From positions 78,236 through 142,235 of the forward strand of contig NZ_RYFF01000011.1 of the NCBI RefSeq assembly GCF_004138165.1: 64,000 bases of DNA. Reading direction: 5' to 3'. The notes under the pieces were generated by a model. It was not told the origin of the DNA, made no database searches, and saw nothing but the letters and a program-made list of their open reading frames with translations. A program made the translations under genes and the position numbers. Source of the stretch: Candidatus Chloroploca sp. Khr17 (lineage in GTDB: Bacteria; Chloroflexota; Chloroflexia; Chloroflexales; Chloroflexaceae). Every line of letters begins with the position of its first letter. Positions within the stretch are counted from its first letter, which is position 1. Shown piece after piece: positions 61,366-64,000 of the stretch.

Positions 61366-61632
61366 ATGGCTACGACAACTATTCGCGTTTCTACGGAAAC
61401 TCGCGACCTTCTCAATGATCTGGCTCGTAGGACGGGAACCTCAATGCAGCAGGTTCTTGAAGACGCCCTTAAGGAATTCCGTCGACGACAATTCCTGGAA
61501 GCCTTAAATGCCGCCTACCTTGCTGCACAAACTGACCCCGCTGTGCAGCACGTGGAGGCAGCGGAACGTGCCGAGTGGGATGTGACACTCCTTGATGGTT
61601 TAGATGAGCTGGAGGAGTGGGATGAGTCGTGA
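61366..61632 (+). CDS. Ribbon-helix-helix antitoxin
   Basis: 88 residues. TTTIRVSTETRDLLNDLARR and QQVLEDALKEFRRR form an RHH DNA-binding fold; the acidic tail (about 65-88) should wrap the toxin. It overlaps the mazF-like gene by 11 bases. Partner and autorepressor of the next gene by family. Confidence 0.87.
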   Translation: MATTTIRVSTETRDLLNDLARRTGTSMQQVLEDALKEFRRRQFLEALNAAYLAAQTDPAVQHVEAAERAEWDVTLLDGLDELEEWDES

Positions 61633-61969
61633 ACCATCTCGTGGGGAAATCTGGTTGGCTGACCTTCATCCTATTCGTGGACACGAGCAAGCAGGAACAC
61701 GACCTGTTCTGATTGTTTCCACCGACATCTTTAATCACGGACCTGCCGGATTAGTGTTTGTGCTTCCACTCACACGAACTGATCGACGTATTCCCGCCCA
61801 TATTCCGCTTGAGCCACCAGAAGGAGGAGTCAGGAGTCGAAGCCTGATTTTATGTGATGCCCTTCGATCGGTGTCAAAAGATCGCTTAAAAGGCAATCCT
61901 TGGGGAAGTGTTTCGCAAGCAACACTGCAACGTGTTGAAGAGACATTACGCATGCTTCTTGATTTGTAG
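61622..61969 (+). CDS. MazF/PemK-family toxin
   Basis: 115 residues. PSRGEIWLADLHPIRGHEQ, TRPVLIVSTD, LVFVLPLT and SLILCDALRSVSKDRL match MazF, a sequence-specific endoribonuclease, with the catalytic Arg and Thr regions present. The ATG lies inside the antitoxin 3' end. Confidence 0.92.
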   Translation: MSREPSRGEIWLADLHPIRGHEQAGTRPVLIVSTDIFNHGPAGLVFVLPLTRTDRRIPAHIPLEPPEGGVRSRSLILCDALRSVSKDRLKGNPWGSVSQATLQRVEETLRMLLDL

Positions 61970-61986
61970 TTAGGGTGTGTGTTGCC

Positions 61987-62115
61987 GTCCAACGTTCGCG
62001 CTAACCGAACCGTGGAGGCGGGTACCGTAAGCCTGGTACGAGATGATGCACCATGTGCCTCGAACCAGGCTTACGGTGCCTGCCGTAGTGGATCCGGTTG
62101 AGCAAGGGGTTAGGC
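61987..62115. other. Candidate integron attC site
   Basis: GTCCAAC (RYYYAAC) at 61987 and GTTAGGC (GTTRRRY) at 62109 bound a 129-base imperfect inverted repeat with long inner arms (about 62003-62040 and 62060-62099) that carry mismatches and bulges. The MazF toxin gene precedes it and the ridA-like gene follows, as in cassette arrays. The two core boxes are not perfect complements. Confidence 0.5.
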
Positions 62116-62116
62116 A

Positions 62117-62521
62117 TCACCCTATCGAGGGGCCCGATGCTTGTTGCCTCATGGCGGTGACCTCAATCTCGATGAGCATTCGAGGGTCGAGCAGGTTGGC
62201 CGAGATCATCGTTGCGGATGGACGGATCTGTCCAAAGTACGCCCTGAGTACCGGCCAGCATTTCTCAAAATCGCTACCGTTTGGCAGTATGTAGTGGACT
62301 CGGACGACGTCGGAGAGCGTTGCTCCTGCTTGGGCCAGTGCGGTCTTGATATTTTCAAAGCACTGAGTGGCCTGTTCCTCGATCAGGGGCGAGATCGTCA
62401 TCGTCGCGTAGTCGAAGCCAGTGGTGCCCGACACAAAAATCCAATCGCCTTGAACTACAGCGCGCGAGTAGGCGATTTGCTCTTCGAATGGAGACCCGGA
62501 GCTGATGAGTTTGCGATTCAT
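62117..62521 (-). CDS. RidA (YjgF/YER057c/UK114) family protein
   Basis: 134 residues. Family landmarks are YSRAVVQGDWIFVSGTTGFD, ENIKTALAQAGATLSDVVRV and the binding Arg in LLDPRMLIEIEVTA. RidA proteins destroy reactive enamines; this divergent type may act on other imines. It lies between a GTTAGGC box (62109) and GCCTAAC (62560-62566), so it may be a mobile cassette gene, reading against the usual direction. Confidence 0.88.
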   Translation of the reverse strand: MNRKLISSGSPFEEQIAYSRAVVQGDWIFVSGTTGFDYATMTISPLIEEQATQCFENIKTALAQAGATLSDVVRVHYILPNGSDFEKCWPVLRAYFGQIRPSATMISANLLDPRMLIEIEVTAMRQQASGPSIG

Positions 62522-62559
62522 AAGTTTTCGTGCAATGCATGAAGTGTTCGGCTTGTGAT

Positions 62560-62920
62560 GCCTAACATAAAGTAGACGGCGCTTTTGCCACCTCCACTCG
62601 GATGATACGTGCTACGCGGCGATCATGCAACCTATGACCGCCGTACCCGTGCTCCATGGCGATGATACGCCCGAAATCGGTCTTGGCTCCACCCTACGGC
62701 ACATACGCCAGGGCGGTGGCATCTTCCGTTGGGGCGGGCCGGTCTGCGCACCGATCGCGCCCATCCGCCCCGACCGTCGGCGTCAATGCCGCGGCTACGC
62801 CGGGCAACGCCGACTGACTCAGGCCACGCCGTTGGCCTGAGCTCCCCAGGAGCCGCGCCGTTGACGGCCACCGCAAGCAGATGCCATCGCCCTGGCGCAT
62901 CAGCCGAGCCGCCCCAAGAG
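62560..62920. repeat. Non-coding stretch with a half attC and a degenerate family B element
   Basis: GCCTAAC at 62560 has no matching GTTRRRY downstream. From about 62706 CGCCAGGGCGGTGGCATCTT and at about 62878-62897 its near complement form terminal inverted repeats like those of family B, but no target duplication is clear. The sequence CCGTTGACGG at 62860 matches family A interiors. No convincing gene lies in 62522-63120. Confidence 0.5.
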
Positions 62921-63031
62921 ATCGGCACAACATGCGAGCCGCTTCCCGCGTTCAAAATCGGCCCGATCGCGCTCGACGCGCAGCGGCGTCGGCTGGAAGC
63001 GCTTGTTGGGCCGCATCCCATTGGTAGGCGT

Positions 63032-63109
63032 TTACTCGTAATCCCGGCGGCTTTCCTGAATGCTTTCGCGTATCTCTTGTCGTGTGCGTGGATAGCTCAA
63101 GATGTTCAT
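63032..63109 (-). pseudogene. Short 5' gene fragment
   Basis: A 25-codon frame reading TRQEIRESIQESRRDYE from an ATG at 63109, ending at a stop. The phrase resembles the start of small antitoxin-like proteins. It is too short to be confident and lies among decayed genes. Confidence 0.25.
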
Positions 63110-63121
63110 CAAACAGAAGTT

Positions 63122-63373
63122 TCATGCTGTCACAACAGCGAGCGATTGCTCACGGTCTGCCGCATATGCTAAACATGCCCGAATATCTTCCTCTGTCAAC
63201 TCAGGAAAGTCTTCGATAATTTCTGTAACGGCGTGTTCGGCGGCAATGCTTCGGCACGTATGATTAAGACTCCTACTTTTCGCTTCGCGTGAACCAATCG
63301 CAAATCCAGCAAGTAACTCGCCGAGCACCGTACTGCTGAGAGCAAGGCGGGCCGTGCGCTGGACAATTTCCAC
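63122..63373 (-). pseudogene. Fused remnants of a PIN toxin and a DUF433 antitoxin
   Basis: 83 codons in one frame. The first 37 read like the middle of a VapC PIN domain (TARLALSSTVLGELLAGFAI followed by GSREAKSR); the last 40 read like the end of a DUF433 antitoxin (EIIEDFPELTEEDIRACLA followed by YAADRE). Neither domain is complete, so a deletion appears to have joined two genes of the same or neighbouring toxin-antitoxin pairs. Confidence 0.6.
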
Positions 63374-63377
63374 TGCG

Positions 63378-63683
63378 TCAGGATGCCCTTGGTGGTACTT
63401 TATGGTACACGTCCGCCATGTTCAGTGTGCAGTCAATTGAAGAGAGATGGATAACGTTATCAGTATCAATTATTTCTGAAAAAAGCCATTGGTGTTCAGA
63501 GTGACGAATAAAATGCTCGATATGCTGCCCGTCTTGCGATACAAGGAGATACTCTTGAAGTGAAGGGATCGTACGGTAGTACTGTGATTTCTTTCCGCGA
63601 TCATAATTCTCTTTTGTCTCGCTACGACGCTCAAAGTCAAGATATTCTTCTACAGTCCAAGTTCGCTTTGGTTGAGCAGTCAT
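63378..63683 (-). pseudogene. Uma2-family endonuclease gene with internal deletion
   Basis: 101 codons. The start TAQPKRTWTVEEYLDFER and the end YDRGKKSQYYRTIPSLQEYL then LSSIDCTLNMADVY are the two ends of the Uma2 (DUF820) family, normally about 190 residues. The middle, which holds the PD-(D/E)XK-like catalytic core, is missing in frame after residue 25. It is not likely to be functional. Confidence 0.68.
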
Positions 63684-63822
63684 TTCTTTCTCCCGCTTTC
63701 GCGGTACGCTTGTTCGTGTACTCCATCGCGGTAGCCTTCGTTTTTGCCCTTGGCGCTGGCTGAATATCGCTTTGAATCCGACGATATTTCCTGGCTAACT
63801 GAGGATGCGGTGAACCAAGCCT

Positions 63823-64000
<178 letters not shown>

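Noticed and set aside
62632..63021. 129-codon leftward frame in the repeat-rich gap
   Set aside because: It crosses a degenerate miniature element and reads as Arg/Gly/Ser-rich sequence with no motif or ribosome site.

Overview
The window is 64 kb of bacterial chromosome that reads like a member of the Chloroflexota, most likely a filamentous phototroph of the Chloroflexales. The evidence is family resemblance only: a V4R (4-vinyl-reductase) domain protein of the kind found near bacteriochlorophyll genes, short-loop CydA, a MacA/MacB-like exporter, DUF4405 and DUF4013 membrane proteins, and many chromosomal long-stem hairpins. No rRNA, tRNA, CRISPR array, prophage or full-size transposase is visible.

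Layout. 1-7 kb: an AI-2E-type permease, then a leftward pair of signalling genes, a PAS protein ending in a KaiB clock-protein domain followed by a PAS/GAF/HD-GYP protein. 7-14.7 kb: a five-gene rightward exporter operon (DUF4405 haem-type membrane protein, His/Glu/Gly-rich membrane protein, adaptor, ATPase, permease), then a response regulator/histidine kinase pair. 14.7-26 kb: Ca2+-type P-ATPase with a PLDc_N partner, HRDC mini-protein, moaB, V4R protein, yidD, ECF sigma factor with a membrane partner, arginine-decarboxylase-like enzyme, and two exopolysaccharide genes. 26-29.6 kb: 2H phosphoesterase-like protein, acyl-CoA ligase, alpha/beta hydrolase.

29.7-37.8 kb: a leftward carbon-phosphorus lyase operon, phnGHIJKLM, headed by a PLP lyase/transferase and a TIM-barrel isomerase. 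It has no phosphonate transporter, and its PhnJ keeps only one cysteine, so the iron-sulfur cluster ligands known from E. coli PhnJ are missing. 37.9-45.8 kb: a GIY-YIG protein, a thioredoxin-VKOR fusion and, divergently, cydA-cydB-cydD-cydC behind a Rex-like operator; cydD carries an in-frame small repeat element.

45.9-48.1 kb and 60.8-63.8 kb are accessory islands. They hold toxin-antitoxin pairs (PIN, YefM/YoeB, RHH/MazF), a RidA gene, decayed gene fragments and sequences that look like integron attC sites without an integrase. 48.3-60.8 kb is mostly housekeeping: a Bcr/CflA exporter, thrS behind a T-box, a CinA homologue with a degraded amidase domain, DUF4013 proteins, a CDP-alcohol phosphatidyltransferase, a NarL-type regulator, Maf, a PQQ-type sugar dehydrogenase, a large secreted protein and a small alarmone-hydrolase-like HD protein.

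The strongest leads are the cysteine-poor PhnJ, the PAS-KaiB/HD-GYP pair, the mobile miniature repeats (one inside cydD) and the attC-like cassette remnants.
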